A stretch of DNA of 64,000 nucleotides from JAGQRJ01 sp041402045 (GCA_041402045.1 JAWKSZ010000003.1:1-64000); one strand, 5' to 3'; positions 44,178 through 52,873 are shown, numbered from the stretch's first letter. Numbers and translations are program-made. The notes: generated by a model from the letters alone, not told the origin.

Positions 44178-46766
44178 CTACGGAGCCTGGTTTTCGAGGG
44201 TGAAGGAGGGGCCTTCGCTGACGCCGCGGGTGGCGTCGGGGGAGGCGGTGTTTCGGGCGCTGGCGCCGCCGACGGCGGAGCTCAGGCTCAGGGCGTCGTT
44301 GCGCGCGCTGGCGCGGCCGGTCGCGGCGCCGGGGTCCAGGGCGTCGTTGCGGGCCGAGGCCACGGCGCCGGTCGCGAACAGCGGCACGCTGCCCCCGTCG
44401 AGGGGCGAGCTGCCGTCCTGGACTTCGTCGCCGTCGGAGAAGCCGTCGCCGTCGCTGTCCCCGACGAAGACCTGGGTGCCCAGGCCCAGCTCCTGGAGCG
44501 TGGTGAGGCCGTCCTGGTCGTCGTCCTCGAGGCCGTCGGCGATCCCGTCGGCGTCGCTGTCCGGGTCGATCGGGTTCGTGCCGAGGGCGAGCTCCTGGGC
44601 GTTGGTCAGCCCGTCGCCGTCGAAGTCACGGTCGCCGTCGGGGGTCCCGGTGTTCCCGGTGTCCGGTGCGTTGGGGTCGAGGCCCAGGGCCAGCTCGAGG
44701 AGGTCGGGCAGCCCGTCGCCGTCGGTGTCCGCGGCAGGGCCGCCGTAGTAGAGGAAGCGCCACTCGGTGTCGGTGGCGAGGGGGTTCCCGGCCAGGTCCG
44801 TGATCGCGGGGGTGGCCCGGGCGCGGTAGGAGCCCGGCTGCAAGCCGCCCACCGGGGTCAGGAACACGGCCTCGAGCTCGGGGCGAACCTCGAAGGTGAC
44901 GGGCGCGATCGCCACGTCGTCGGCGGTGTCGAAGGCCCCGTCCGGGCCAGCCTCGGTGAGGGTGAAGCTGGCCGCGGTCACGCTCGCCGGGTCGACCTGC
45001 TCGCTGACGAAGATCGCCACCGCCCCCAGGCTGGGGAGCGCGCTCTGGTCCATGGGCAGGGTCCGCTCCACCACCGGGGGCGTGGCGTCGACCACGAGGG
45101 TCGCGGTGACCGGTCCGGCGCTGGCCTGGTTGCCGCCGGTGTCGAACACCCGGGCGCTGAAGGTGAAGCTCGCCTGGTCCGCCAAGCTGGGGGTCACGAA
45201 CTGCAGCTCGAAGGGGTAGGTCAGGTCGACCGTGGTCACGCCGTTGACGGTGAATTCGACGTTGCGCACCGCGGTGTCGTCGTCCACGAGCGCGCGCAGG
45301 AACACGCGCTTGCCTTCCTCGGTTGCCGCGGGGTCGAAGCCGGGGACGAGGGTGATCGAGGGCGGCAGATTGCCCGTGTCGAAGGCGCGGAAGCGCACGA
45401 CCTGCAGGCCTGCGTCGCCGTCGGCCACGTAGGCGAGCCCGTTGGCCACGAGCACGGCCTGGGAGGCGCCAGGAGTGGCGTACTGCACCTGCAGGGTTTG
45501 CAGCACGTCGACATTGCTGGGGTCGCTGACGTCGTAGATCGCCACGTCGCCGTAGCCGGCCACGATCCCCAGCCCGCTGCCCTCGAGGCCTATGTCGCGG
45601 AAGTCGAAGGCGGCGAGGGACCCGGCGCCAGCGATCAAGGCCGGAGCGTCGGGGTCGCTGACGTCGGTCGTGCTCCAGCCGTCGAGCTTGACGCCGTAGG
45701 CCACGCCGTTGGCCACGGCCAGGGCCTGGGTCCCGAGGGAGGACTGCACGACGCTCCCGCGGACGCCGAGCCCGACCGGGTCCAGGTCGAGGATGCTCAG
45801 GCCGGTGTTGGTCAGCGCGTAGAGGAAGTCGCCTTCGATCGAGACCGCGCGCACGCTGCTGCCCAGGTTGCGGGTGCCGAGGATCGAGCCCGAGCGCATG
45901 TCGATCGCGACGACGCGGCCGCCGGTGCGGTCGCCGCAGTAGGCCACGTCCGCGGCGGCGGCGACCGACTCCAGCGAGCCGCCGAGCACGCCTGCGGGCA
46001 GGGCCACCGTGAGGGTGGCCTGGGCGGGGGTGGTCATGTCCGCCACGAAGAAGCCCTGCGCCCCGGCCGCGATCGCGACGCGGCGCCCGCTGCAGGCGAC
46101 GGCGTGGATCTGGGTCGGCACGCTGAGGCCCGAGGGCGGGAGGTTGATCCGGCTCACGACCTCGGGGGTGAGCCCGGTGAACACGTTGAGCCCGGTCACG
46201 GTGTTGTCGTGGGCGACCACCAGGAGCTCGTTCATGGCGCACAGGTCGCGGGAGACCCCGGGGAGGTCGAGGGACGCGATCAGGCCCGTCGCCGCGGGGA
46301 CGTTGCTCAGCGGGTCTTCGCCGGTCTGCACCTCGACGGCGTCGTTGACCCCGTCGCCGTCGGTGTCCACGACGTCCGTGCGCGTGTTGACGATCGTCTC
46401 TCCCAGGTCGTGGAGGCCGTCCCCGTCGGAGTCCGCGGTGGTCGGGGGGAGGAGCGTGATCTGACCCAGGGTGACCCGGCTCGCGGGACGCGCGGGCTCG
46501 AGTTCGACGACGCCGACGCGGAACGAGGAGGCTTGGAGGATGTAGATCCGGTAGCGGCGGTTCGGGGCCAGGATCAGGTTGGAGAACGCAATCCCGTTGC
46601 TGCCGGTGATCCCTCGGCGGACGATCTCCTGGGTGTCGAGGTCCTCCACGGCGAAGTAGTGGAGCCCTTCCTCGAGGGTCTGCGCCTGGGCGGCAGCGAG
46701 TCCCGTGCACAGTAAGAGCGCCCACAGTCCTGCACGTCGTGGAAGGCGACGGGTCCAGTCTTGCAT
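44178..46766 (-). CDS. Exported LVIVD / TSP3-like / Ig-like surface protein
   Basis: 862 residues from ATG 46766. Signal peptide (AGLWALLLCTGLAAAQAQ). A short beta domain is followed by one Asp-rich calcium-binding stretch (DSDGDGLHDLGETIVNTRTD), then an LVIVD-type propeller (about 165-465; VAIYDVSDPSNVD, LAYVADGDAGLQVVRF), an Ig-like domain, a Big_5-like domain (ATPPVVERTLPMDQSALPSL), and thrombospondin-3-like DxDxDG repeats (about 665-770; DTDGDGLPDLLELALGLDPN). The last 60 residues hold three copies of an ASARND motif and end SFTLENQAP, a tail style I associate with RHS-linked proteins. First gene of the operon that leads to the giant RHS protein. Probably cell-surface, calcium-stabilised. 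Confidence 0.8.
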   Translation of the reverse strand: MQDWTRRLPRRAGLWALLLCTGLAAAQAQTLEEGLHYFAVEDLDTQEIVRRGITGSNGIAFSNLILAPNRRYRIYILQASSFRVGVVELEPARPASRVTLGQITLLPPTTADSDGDGLHDLGETIVNTRTDVVDTDGDGVNDAVEVQTGEDPLSNVPAATGLIASLDLPGVSRDLCAMNELLVVAHDNTVTGLNVFTGLTPEVVSRINLPPSGLSVPTQIHAVACSGRRVAIAAGAQGFFVADMTTPAQATLTVALPAGVLGGSLESVAAAADVAYCGDRTGGRVVAIDMRSGSILGTRNLGSSVRAVSIEGDFLYALTNTGLSILDLDPVGLGVRGSVVQSSLGTQALAVANGVAYGVKLDGWSTTDVSDPDAPALIAGAGSLAAFDFRDIGLEGSGLGIVAGYGDVAIYDVSDPSNVDVLQTLQVQYATPGASQAVLVANGLAYVADGDAGLQVVRFRAFDTGNLPPSITLVPGFDPAATEEGKRVFLRALVDDDTAVRNVEFTVNGVTTVDLTYPFELQFVTPSLADQASFTFSARVFDTGGNQASAGPVTATLVVDATPPVVERTLPMDQSALPSLGAVAIFVSEQVDPASVTAASFTLTEAGPDGAFDTADDVAIAPVTFEVRPELEAVFLTPVGGLQPGSYRARATPAITDLAGNPLATDTEWRFLYYGGPAADTDGDGLPDLLELALGLDPNAPDTGNTGTPDGDRDFDGDGLTNAQELALGTNPIDPDSDADGIADGLEDDDQDGLTTLQELGLGTQVFVGDSDGDGFSDGDEVQDGSSPLDGGSVPLFATGAVASARNDALDPGAATGRASARNDALSLSSAVGGASARNTASPDATRGVSEGPSFTLENQAP

Positions 46767-47225
46767 GCTTCCCCCGGATCGCGCCTGCCTGGGGGCCGCG
46801 CGCTGGTCTGGAGTAAGGCAGTCGAATCGAGGCAGTGCAAACGCGCCTCTGCGACCTCGGTTTCAGTTCTGGAGCGCGAATCAACCAGTACTCTGGAAGA
46901 TAGGAGCGACCTATCTGAAACGACCGGAGGGCCCTCGCTCAGGGTCGGAGTCTTGCCCCTGCAGGACCTAGGTGAGCCACTGGCAGGAGGCTCCACGACG
47001 TGGGTGCCGAAGTTGGAAGACGCCTACAAGAGCAGACAAGTCGTTTGACCGTGGTCAGGTCAACCCACGGTCAAGGTCCGTCTCTCCTTGAGTGCAATTT
47101 GAAGTTCTTTTGTGGTCCGCGTTAAGTGCTGAAACTGCGGCAGGTGCCGGCCGGTGGACCCTCGGAGGTGGGGGGACGCGGAGCGATTGCCCGCAGGCGC
47201 CGAGGGGAGGAGAGGCCAGGTGCGG
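46767..47225. other. Intergenic region with two inverted repeats
   Basis: 459 bases without a supported gene. A perfect stem TTGACCGTGG (47045-47054) / CCACGGTCAA (47065-47074) with a 10-base loop could end transcription of the small genes to the right or be an operator. A smaller inverted repeat AGATAGG (46898-46904) / CCTATCT (46910-46916), about 130 bases upstream of the surface operon, could be a regulator site. The segment is lower in GC than the genes around it. I cannot place a promoter with confidence. Confidence 0.45.
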
Positions 47226-47483
47226 TTAGTCCGTCAAGAGCCGTGCGTCTCCGGTGGCGGCGTCCACCTCCACAAAGAAGTGCGCGTCTCCTCCGTCCAT
47301 GACGTAGCCCTTTCCGACATGCTCGAGGTTCTGAAAGCAAGCCACGTAGTGTGCCTTGGTGCATTGCGCGATGGGAGGAAGCTTCTCAGGGTCCATGTAG
47401 CTGACCCCCATGAAGCTGGCTTCTTTGCCGAGGCGTTGGAGTAACTGAGTTGCCCGCTCTACAGCCTGTTCCGACGTTGTCAT
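47226..47483 (-). CDS. Small protein of unknown function
   Basis: 85 residues from ATG 47483, which has GAGGAG directly upstream; the longer frame from 47543 is less likely. No signal peptide. A helical start (SEQAVERATQLLQRLGKEAS) is followed by SYMDPEKLPP and a beta C-terminus, GYVMDGGDAHFFVEVDAATG, which looks like a PepSY-like or small alpha/beta fold. The neighbours upstream are two small genes on the same strand; GC is moderate. Function not known. Confidence 0.55.
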   Translation of the reverse strand: MTTSEQAVERATQLLQRLGKEASFMGVSYMDPEKLPPIAQCTKAHYVACFQNLEHVGKGYVMDGGDAHFFVEVDAATGDARLLTD

Positions 47484-47606
47484 GACTCCTCGCTTGGCCG
47501 AGAAGTGCTCCAACAGAGCCGGTGGAACGGGGTGGAGGACCACCGTACCACCGCGAGCGGCCTCAGGGCGTCGAGAATAGCCGGGGAAGACGCTTCGATT
47601 GCCGCA

Positions 47607-47882
47607 TTATGGGTCGCTGTCAAACCACCGGCGGCGCATCCTCGCGAGGAAGTCGCGGCACATGGGGAACCCAGAGGCGGATCCAATCACGGAGTCGATC
47701 TTGCAGCATGGGCAGATTGCTGTCTGCCCGACGCCTGTGCCGTCTACGTCGTCGAATTCTACAATCTCCGACGGGGAGAAGGTGCGAAGGCAGTAGAAGC
47801 AGCCACACAGCGAACTCGCTCCGATCTCTCCTCGGTGCCGAGACGAGTGCTCGTGGGCGCGCCTCAGATCTTGTTCAGTCAT
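47607..47882 (-). CDS. Small Cys4 (zinc-ribbon-like) protein of a widespread family
   Basis: 91 residues from ATG 47882. The sequence matches my memory of a family often annotated only as cytoplasmic protein: RAHEHSSRHRGEI, CGCFYCLRTFSPSEIVEF, then ICPCCKIDSVIGSASGFPM and FLARMRRRWFD. Two CxxC pairs (CFYC and CPCC) should bind one zinc ion. It has no DNA-binding helix that I can see. It is 21 bases after the preceding small gene. The family occurs in many phyla, frequently as a scattered accessory gene; its biochemical role is unknown to me. Confidence 0.75.
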   Translation of the reverse strand: MTEQDLRRAHEHSSRHRGEIGASSLCGCFYCLRTFSPSEIVEFDDVDGTGVGQTAICPCCKIDSVIGSASGFPMCRDFLARMRRRWFDSDP

Positions 47883-47903
47883 ATCGAGGGAGGCAGGCCT
47901 CGC

Positions 47904-48171
47904 CTACGGGAGGCTCAGCGGCTCGAGCCGGAGGATCTGGTCGAGCCTGACGCCGAACGCGGGCCAGCCAACGATCCGACGTAGCAAGCCAGGTGGACGG
48001 GCGAGCGGAACGAAGCTCATGTAGCGACTGCCCTCACCTTCGCCCGGCATGGGCAGACCGAGGTCGAAGATCCGAATTTTCCAGCGACTCATGGTTGGTC
48101 ATTGTGAGGCGCGCTCGCCAGCCTGGGTGGCGGGCGATCAGGTCGATCAAAAGACCGTACGCTTCGGTCAC
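47904..48171 (-). CDS. Small protein with a probable 1-base frameshift
   Basis: I infer a gene from GTG 48171, four bases after a strong GGGGAGG. It reads TEAYGLLIDLIARHPGWRAR, LTMTNHESLEN and then, after a change of frame near 48078 (an AAAATT run), RIFDLGLPMPGEGEGSRY, MSFVPLARPPGLL and ILRLEPLSLP to the TAG at 47904. Removing one T gives an 88-residue protein. The short open frame from ATG 48092 covers only the second half and has no ribosome site. It precedes the Cys4 gene by 21 bases. Function unknown. Confidence 0.5.
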
Positions 48172-48365
48172 GAACCTCCCCGCCTGGGAGCGGCGGGGCC
48201 ACTCGGACGGAGCGGGCGCAGCATTGACCTGGCCACGCCGTCGATCACCAAGCCTCACTCCCCTCCCCACAAGGGGGGATCCAACCGAGGCTAGCGGCCG
48301 GAGCGGGGGGAGGCCAGTCGAACGAGCGCTCGTCGAGCACTCGAACGTGCGGGTCGAACCTCCGC

Positions 48366-49724
48366 CTACTCCCCCATGCCGTTGCGGAGGGAGCCGAGCA
48401 TGCCGACGGTGGCTCGCGCGCTCGCGAGGGGGGCGCTGACGCGCTGGCGGAGGTCGTCGCGCTCGATCTCGGCCTCGATCGCGGCGTCCTCGCGGGCGAT
48501 CTGGATCGCGTCGCGGGCGGCGGGGGTCCGGGCCTGGGCGAGCAGGCGGGCGTAGGTCTCGTCCTCCTCGCCGTAGGTGGCGTCGCGGCGGGCGGCGGCC
48601 TCGGCCTGGGCGCGGAGGACCCGGTCGCGGTGGCGCTCGAAGGCGGCCTGGCTCAGGCGGCCGGCGGCGACCTCCTGGGGCAAGTGCTCGAGGAGCAGCG
48701 CGCTCTGGGCGGGCAGCGCGAGGCTCGGGCCGTAGTCCGAGAGCGCCTGCTCGGCGATCCGGTCGAACACCGCGCGGTCGGCGCCGCGCTCGCGGAGGCG
48801 GCGGATCATGGCCAGGTCCTCCCGGGCCACGTCGGTGTAGGCCTCGGCGCGCTCGAGGGCGCGGGCGGTGCGCAGGCGACCGAGGGCGTCCTCGAGCCGG
48901 GCTTGCCCGCCGACGGCGGCGGCCGAGGCGTCGCGTTCGCCTTCGGCGACCTCCGCGCGGCGGCGCCGGCGCTCGTTGGCGGCCTGGAGCGGCTCGTCCA
49001 CGGCCTGGGCCGTCATGAGCAGGCCCGCCAGGTCGCCGACGGCGAGGGCGACCTCGACGCCGGTGAGGAGCAGGGCCGCGACCCGGGTGCCGGGAACGGG
49101 GGCCACCGCGAGGCCGGCCTTGATCACCGCGGTGCGGGCCAGGCGGCGGGCGACGGCGGTCGCGAGGGGGCGGGCGATCCGTTTGGCACCGGCCCAGATC
49201 CCTTGCGCCGCGGCGAAGGCGCCGGTGGTGATCGCGAGGGACTGGCCGTCGACCTGGCGCAGGCCGACTCGGGCGTCGCGCAGGCGGCTGAAGTCGAGCC
49301 GCGCGGCGTCGCGGTAGCTGAAGCCGTTGAGGTCGACCTCGACCGCGCTGGCCACGGTCAAGGCGCCGGCGAGCACGAGGTTCTGCTTCACCGCGTTCCC
49401 GAGCTGGCTGCGGGTGGGCACGCGGCGGGCCACCGCCTCGCTCCCGCGGAGCGCGCCGTCGAACACGGCGAGGCTCGCGAGGAACTCGGGGGAGGCCGGG
49501 GCGCGCAGGGCGTCGCCCACGGCGTCGGGGTTGCCCTCGAGCGCGCCCCGGGCCACCTCGGAGACGACGATCGCGCCGCCGAAGCGGCTCATGTTGCCGC
49601 CGTAGCTCTGGGTGGCCCGGGCGAGGCGGGCGCGGCGGGACTCGGGGGCGGCCTCCTCGGCGGGGCAGGCGGCGAGGGCGCCGAGGCCCAGGATCAAGGC
49701 GACGGTCAGGCAGCGGTCGCTCAC
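48366..49724 (-). CDS. Predicted lipoprotein with helical domain
   Basis: 452 residues from GTG 49724, overlapping the stop of the gene before it by four bases. Leader LTVALILGLGALAAC ends in a lipobox Cys. Residues about 30-215 are Ala/Arg-rich helices with a possible membrane-active stretch (RVAALLLTGVEVALAVGDLAGLL type); the second half (about 240-452) is a long charged coiled-coil-like region (ANERRRRRAEVAEG, ARRDATYGEEDETYARLLAQ). No family recognised. Third gene of the operon that starts at 51754. Confidence 0.65.
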   Translation of the reverse strand: MSDRCLTVALILGLGALAACPAEEAAPESRRARLARATQSYGGNMSRFGGAIVVSEVARGALEGNPDAVGDALRAPASPEFLASLAVFDGALRGSEAVARRVPTRSQLGNAVKQNLVLAGALTVASAVEVDLNGFSYRDAARLDFSRLRDARVGLRQVDGQSLAITTGAFAAAQGIWAGAKRIARPLATAVARRLARTAVIKAGLAVAPVPGTRVAALLLTGVEVALAVGDLAGLLMTAQAVDEPLQAANERRRRRAEVAEGERDASAAAVGGQARLEDALGRLRTARALERAEAYTDVAREDLAMIRRLRERGADRAVFDRIAEQALSDYGPSLALPAQSALLLEHLPQEVAAGRLSQAAFERHRDRVLRAQAEAAARRDATYGEEDETYARLLAQARTPAARDAIQIAREDAAIEAEIERDDLRQRVSAPLASARATVGMLGSLRNGMGE

Positions 49725-50431
49725 TGGGCACCTCGCTTGGTCACGCGGGTCTGAAGGTGGACTTGGGACTCGGCGTCGTCGCCGTCGCCGCCGGTGGCGG
49801 TCCAGGACAGGCGCAGGTCGAGGGAGCTCTCCCCGCTGGGCGCGAGCTCGAGCCGAGCCCGCACGCGCACGCGGAGCGTGATCCCGGTGTCGCCGATCAA
49901 CGCGGCGCCCTCGCCCTGCACCCACAGGGCGCGACCGCCCTCGAGCTCGGGGTCGCTCGCCTCGGACAGGGTCAGCCCCAGCTCGATCGGGTAGCCGGCG
50001 ACCTCCAGGGGGACGGTGCGCTCGCCGAGGCGGCCTTGGCGCAGGTCGCGGGCCAGGGGGCCCAGGACCGCAGGCGCGCTGAGCCACACGAGGTCGGTCG
50101 GCCGGCCGCGGTAGGGGAGCGGCTCGGGCGCGGGGGCGGCCTGCTCCGTCGGGTCCGCGCTCGGGCCTTGGGGGACCGGCGCCGCGAGGGGGGTCACGAC
50201 CCCGACCACCTCGCCGCCCCGGACGCTGTGGACCGCGAGCACGCTGCGGGTCCAGCTCGCCGCGGACTCGCCGCGCTCGAGCTCGCCGACGTGGCCCTGG
50301 CGCATGCGCAGCCGGGACTCGACGAAGAGCTCGTCGCCGCGGCGCAGGGTCGCCTCCTGGGCCGCGACCCCGCTGGCCAGGGCGACCAGCGCGCAGACGA
50401 GGTAACGGGAGGTGCGTGGGAACTGGTTCAT
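49721..50431 (-). CDS. Secreted beta-rich protein of unknown function
   Basis: 236 residues from ATG 50431. Signal peptide with AQ cleavage site (YLVCALVALASGVAAQ). The mature protein is mostly beta: ATLRRGDELFVESRLRMRQG, VLAVHSVRGGEVVGVVTPL, a short Pro-rich linker, then ERTVPLEVAGYPIELGLTLS, RVRVRARLELAP and DLRLSWTATGG. The family is not known to me. It lies 27 bases after the HD-like gene and is coupled to the lipoprotein gene by a GTGA overlap, so the three probably form one envelope complex. Confidence 0.65.
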   Translation of the reverse strand: MNQFPRTSRYLVCALVALASGVAAQEATLRRGDELFVESRLRMRQGHVGELERGESAASWTRSVLAVHSVRGGEVVGVVTPLAAPVPQGPSADPTEQAAPAPEPLPYRGRPTDLVWLSAPAVLGPLARDLRQGRLGERTVPLEVAGYPIELGLTLSEASDPELEGGRALWVQGEGAALIGDTGITLRVRVRARLELAPSGESSLDLRLSWTATGGDGDDAESQVHLQTRVTKRGAQ

Positions 50432-50458
50432 GACGCGTTCTCGCTCTCTGCGATCGGG

Positions 50459-51754
50459 TTAGCGGCGGGTGGGGCGGCGACGGGCCGACTCGCGGACCTG
50501 GCCTTCGAGCATGCCGCGGATCCCGACCGTCGGCGCCTGGGCGCTGAGGGCGGTGCGGACCTCGCTCAGGGGGCGGCCGCTGATCGAGCGGATCAGGCTG
50601 GCGCGGTCGTAGGGGGCTCGGGGGTTCAGCCCCTGGCGGCGCGCCTCGGCGACGAGCTGCGAGACCCGGAGGCCAGTGAGCCGCGAGAGCGACGCAGGGC
50701 CGCTCACGTCGCGGGGCACGCGGCGGGCGCTCGGGGACTCGATCCGGGTCAGCTCGCGCTGGAGCCCCGCGAAGCTGCGCACGTCGGCGACGCGGCCGTC
50801 GGCGTGGCGCACCTGCGCCCGGGTCCCGGCGCGGTTGAACACGACGTGGTTGCTGTAGCGCGCGGTCTGGCGCACGGCGCGCTCGGCCTGCTGCACGATG
50901 TCGATCTCGAAGATCGAGGGGAAGCGCTGGCGCAGGGCGTCGAACTGGACCTGGGTCATGCCCTGGTTCGCCTGGGGGCCGGTGCCGAAGCTGGCGCGGA
51001 AGGCCTCGCGCAGCGTCTCGCCGCGCCCCATGCGCTCGCCCATGATCTTGAGCGAGCCGTCGCGGGTGCCCTGGTCGCGGCGGTCGAGGGCGGTGTGCAG
51101 CGCGCCCTCGAGCCCTTGGACCTCGGGGTAGGCCCGGCCGATGTACTGCCGGGCCAGCGAGCCGTGGGGGCCGCTGAAGTTGGCGCTCGCCTGGCTGCGG
51201 ATCATGCCGTCCCAGGCTCCGCGCCACCACGAGCCCTCGGCCGCGGGGCCGTTGTGGCCGACGTTCGCCGCCTCGACCCGCGCCACGGTGGCGCGGCTGA
51301 GCCCGGCCTCGCGCGCCGCCTCGCGGAACAGCCGCCGGCCGGGGATCTCGTGCAGGAGGAAGGCGCGGAACATGGCCTGCCCCCGAGTCTCGGGGTTCGC
51401 GAACTCGCGGGGGAAGAGCTCCTGGGCGAGGCCGCTCAGGTTCGCCGGGTTCTTGCCCAGGTCCGAGAACAGGACCCCGGCGCGGGCGACGTCGGCGTCG
51501 ATCCCCCGCCGGGCGAGCTCGCCGCGCCGGCTGGCGATCGCGTCGAGCATGCGCTGCACGTGGGCGTAGTTCTCACGAGCGCCCGGGCTCTCCCCCGCGG
51601 CCTCCCGGTACTGGCGCAGGCCGCCCTCGATCACCCGCTCGAGGCGGGTCCGCTCGGCGGCGGACAGCGCGGCCCGCTCCTGGGCGGTGACGGGCCCGCC
51701 CAAGACCAGCAGCAAGGCCAGCGTGCTCCATAAGACGTTTAGACGGCGTGACAT
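50459..51754 (-). CDS. Exported HD-hydrolase-like protein
   Basis: 431 residues from ATG 51754. Signal peptide (NVLWSTLALLLVLGGPVTAQ). Residues about 60-220 have an HD-domain-like series: YAHVQRMLDAI, VLFSDLGKNPANLSG (compare FHDIGK), FLLHEIPGRRLF and VEAANVGHNGP, all in the usual order for metal-dependent phosphohydrolases. One ligand of the classical HD pair appears changed (SD for HD), so activity is uncertain. The C-terminal part is Arg-rich and has SAR/SISGRPLSEVR motifs. An exported HD protein is unusual, since most act on nucleotides inside the cell. First gene of a three-gene operon. Confidence 0.6.
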   Translation of the reverse strand: MSRRLNVLWSTLALLLVLGGPVTAQERAALSAAERTRLERVIEGGLRQYREAAGESPGARENYAHVQRMLDAIASRRGELARRGIDADVARAGVLFSDLGKNPANLSGLAQELFPREFANPETRGQAMFRAFLLHEIPGRRLFREAAREAGLSRATVARVEAANVGHNGPAAEGSWWRGAWDGMIRSQASANFSGPHGSLARQYIGRAYPEVQGLEGALHTALDRRDQGTRDGSLKIMGERMGRGETLREAFRASFGTGPQANQGMTQVQFDALRQRFPSIFEIDIVQQAERAVRQTARYSNHVVFNRAGTRAQVRHADGRVADVRSFAGLQRELTRIESPSARRVPRDVSGPASLSRLTGLRVSQLVAEARRQGLNPRAPYDRASLIRSISGRPLSEVRTALSAQAPTVGIRGMLEGQVRESARRRPTRR

Positions 51755-51846
51755 CGACTCGCTCCCTGACTCTCACCAGGTCTACGAGCGCCGCGTCCAG
51801 GGCGGATCACTTGATTCGGGAAACGTGATCTGGGAACGCGGGTCGT

Positions 51847-52725
51847 CTACGCGGACGTGCCCTCCGCCGCCCCCGCGTAGAGGGTCCCGATCCGCTCCCC
51901 GAGGACGCAAGGCGCGCCGGCGGGCTGGGCGTCGAGCTTGAGCCAGCCGGGGGTCGCGACCAGGACCACCGTCGAGCCGAAGCAGAAGCGCCCGACCTCT
52001 TGCCCCTTCTCCAGGGCGTAGGGCGGCTGGTGGGTCTCTTCGCGCGGCCCGCCGCCGGCGTTGGTGGTCAGCTCGCTGTAGGCCAGGTGCACCTTGCCGA
52101 CCACGGTCGCGCCGACCGGAACGTAGGCCAGGCGGTGCTCGCCCACGGCGAAGGTGGAGACGATCCGCTCGTTCTGGGCGAAGAGCCCGGGCACGCCGTA
52201 GACCCCGACCGGGTTCACCGGCCAGAGCGTGCCCGGCAGGTAGCGCGAGCGCAGGACCTGAGCCCGGCAGGGGCTGTGGTAGCGGTGGTAGTCCTTGGGC
52301 GAGAGGTAGAGCGTGAGGAACACCCCGCCCTCGTAGGCGCGGGCGTCCTCCTCGCTGCCCAGGAGCTCCGCCAGGGAGTAGGGGCGGCCCTTGACCTGCA
52401 GGAGCTGGCCGTCCTCCACCGTGCCCGAGGCGCCCCAGGCGCCGTCGCAGGGGGAGACGAACGCGTCGGGGGCCGGGTCGATCGGCCGCGCGCCGGGCTT
52501 GAGGTGGCGCACGAAGAAGTCCTGCATGCAGGCGAAGGACTCGAGCGGGTCCCGGGCCTCGTCCAGGTTCACCCCCCAGGTGCGGGCGTAGCTCCGAAGC
52601 TGCCAGCGCTGGAGCGGACCCGGCCAGCGGATCGAGGCGAAGCGCCCGCCGAGCCGCGAGACCAGGTTCTTGGGCAGCAGGGTGAGGAACAGGAGCAACG
52701 CCCGCCGGGACGGTCCGAGTCGCAT
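51847..52725 (-). CDS. psd: Phosphatidylserine decarboxylase
   Basis: 292 residues from ATG 52725. The enzyme decarboxylates phosphatidylserine to phosphatidylethanolamine at the membrane. The self-cleavage site that makes the pyruvoyl group is FGSTVVLV (Ser near residue 252, in RFCFGSTVVL). Other conserved parts are YLSPKDYHRYHSPC, NPVGVYGVPGLFAQNERIV and FVSPCDGAWG. Length and motifs fit the bacterial membrane-bound type. The start has a hydrophobic anchor (RRALLLFLTLLPKNLVSRL). It is divergent from the FHA operon, 260 bases away. Confidence 0.93.
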   Translation of the reverse strand: MRLGPSRRALLLFLTLLPKNLVSRLGGRFASIRWPGPLQRWQLRSYARTWGVNLDEARDPLESFACMQDFFVRHLKPGARPIDPAPDAFVSPCDGAWGASGTVEDGQLLQVKGRPYSLAELLGSEEDARAYEGGVFLTLYLSPKDYHRYHSPCRAQVLRSRYLPGTLWPVNPVGVYGVPGLFAQNERIVSTFAVGEHRLAYVPVGATVVGKVHLAYSELTTNAGGGPREETHQPPYALEKGQEVGRFCFGSTVVLVATPGWLKLDAQPAGAPCVLGERIGTLYAGAAEGTSA

Positions 52726-52864
52726 GGGGTCTCCCTGGGAAGAGGCACCAGGATAGGGCGTCGGGGCGTCAAGGCGACCGCGAGCGCGTGTCAGGTGCTT
52801 CCCAGGATCCGAGGTACCCCGCCTTTACACCTTACGGCTGCCGCTCACCTTTACAGGACCTAAG

Positions 52865-52873
52865 TGCTATGAT
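52865..52873 (+). promoter_or_regulatory. Candidate extended -10 promoter of the FHA/secretion operon
   Basis: TGCTATGAT is a good extended -10 element (TGn plus TATGAT at 52868-52873), in a locally AT-richer stretch, about 110 bases before the chosen start 52986. The -35 region at 17-base spacing is weak (TCACCT), as is common with extended -10 sites. Two similar CCTTTACA motifs at about 52822 and 52848 could be regulator sites. Confidence 0.4.

Noticed and set aside
46009..46715. Plus-strand frames opposite the LVIVD/TSP3 gene
   Set aside because: They are antisense shadows; the minus frame shows signal peptide, LVIVD and DxDxDG repeats.
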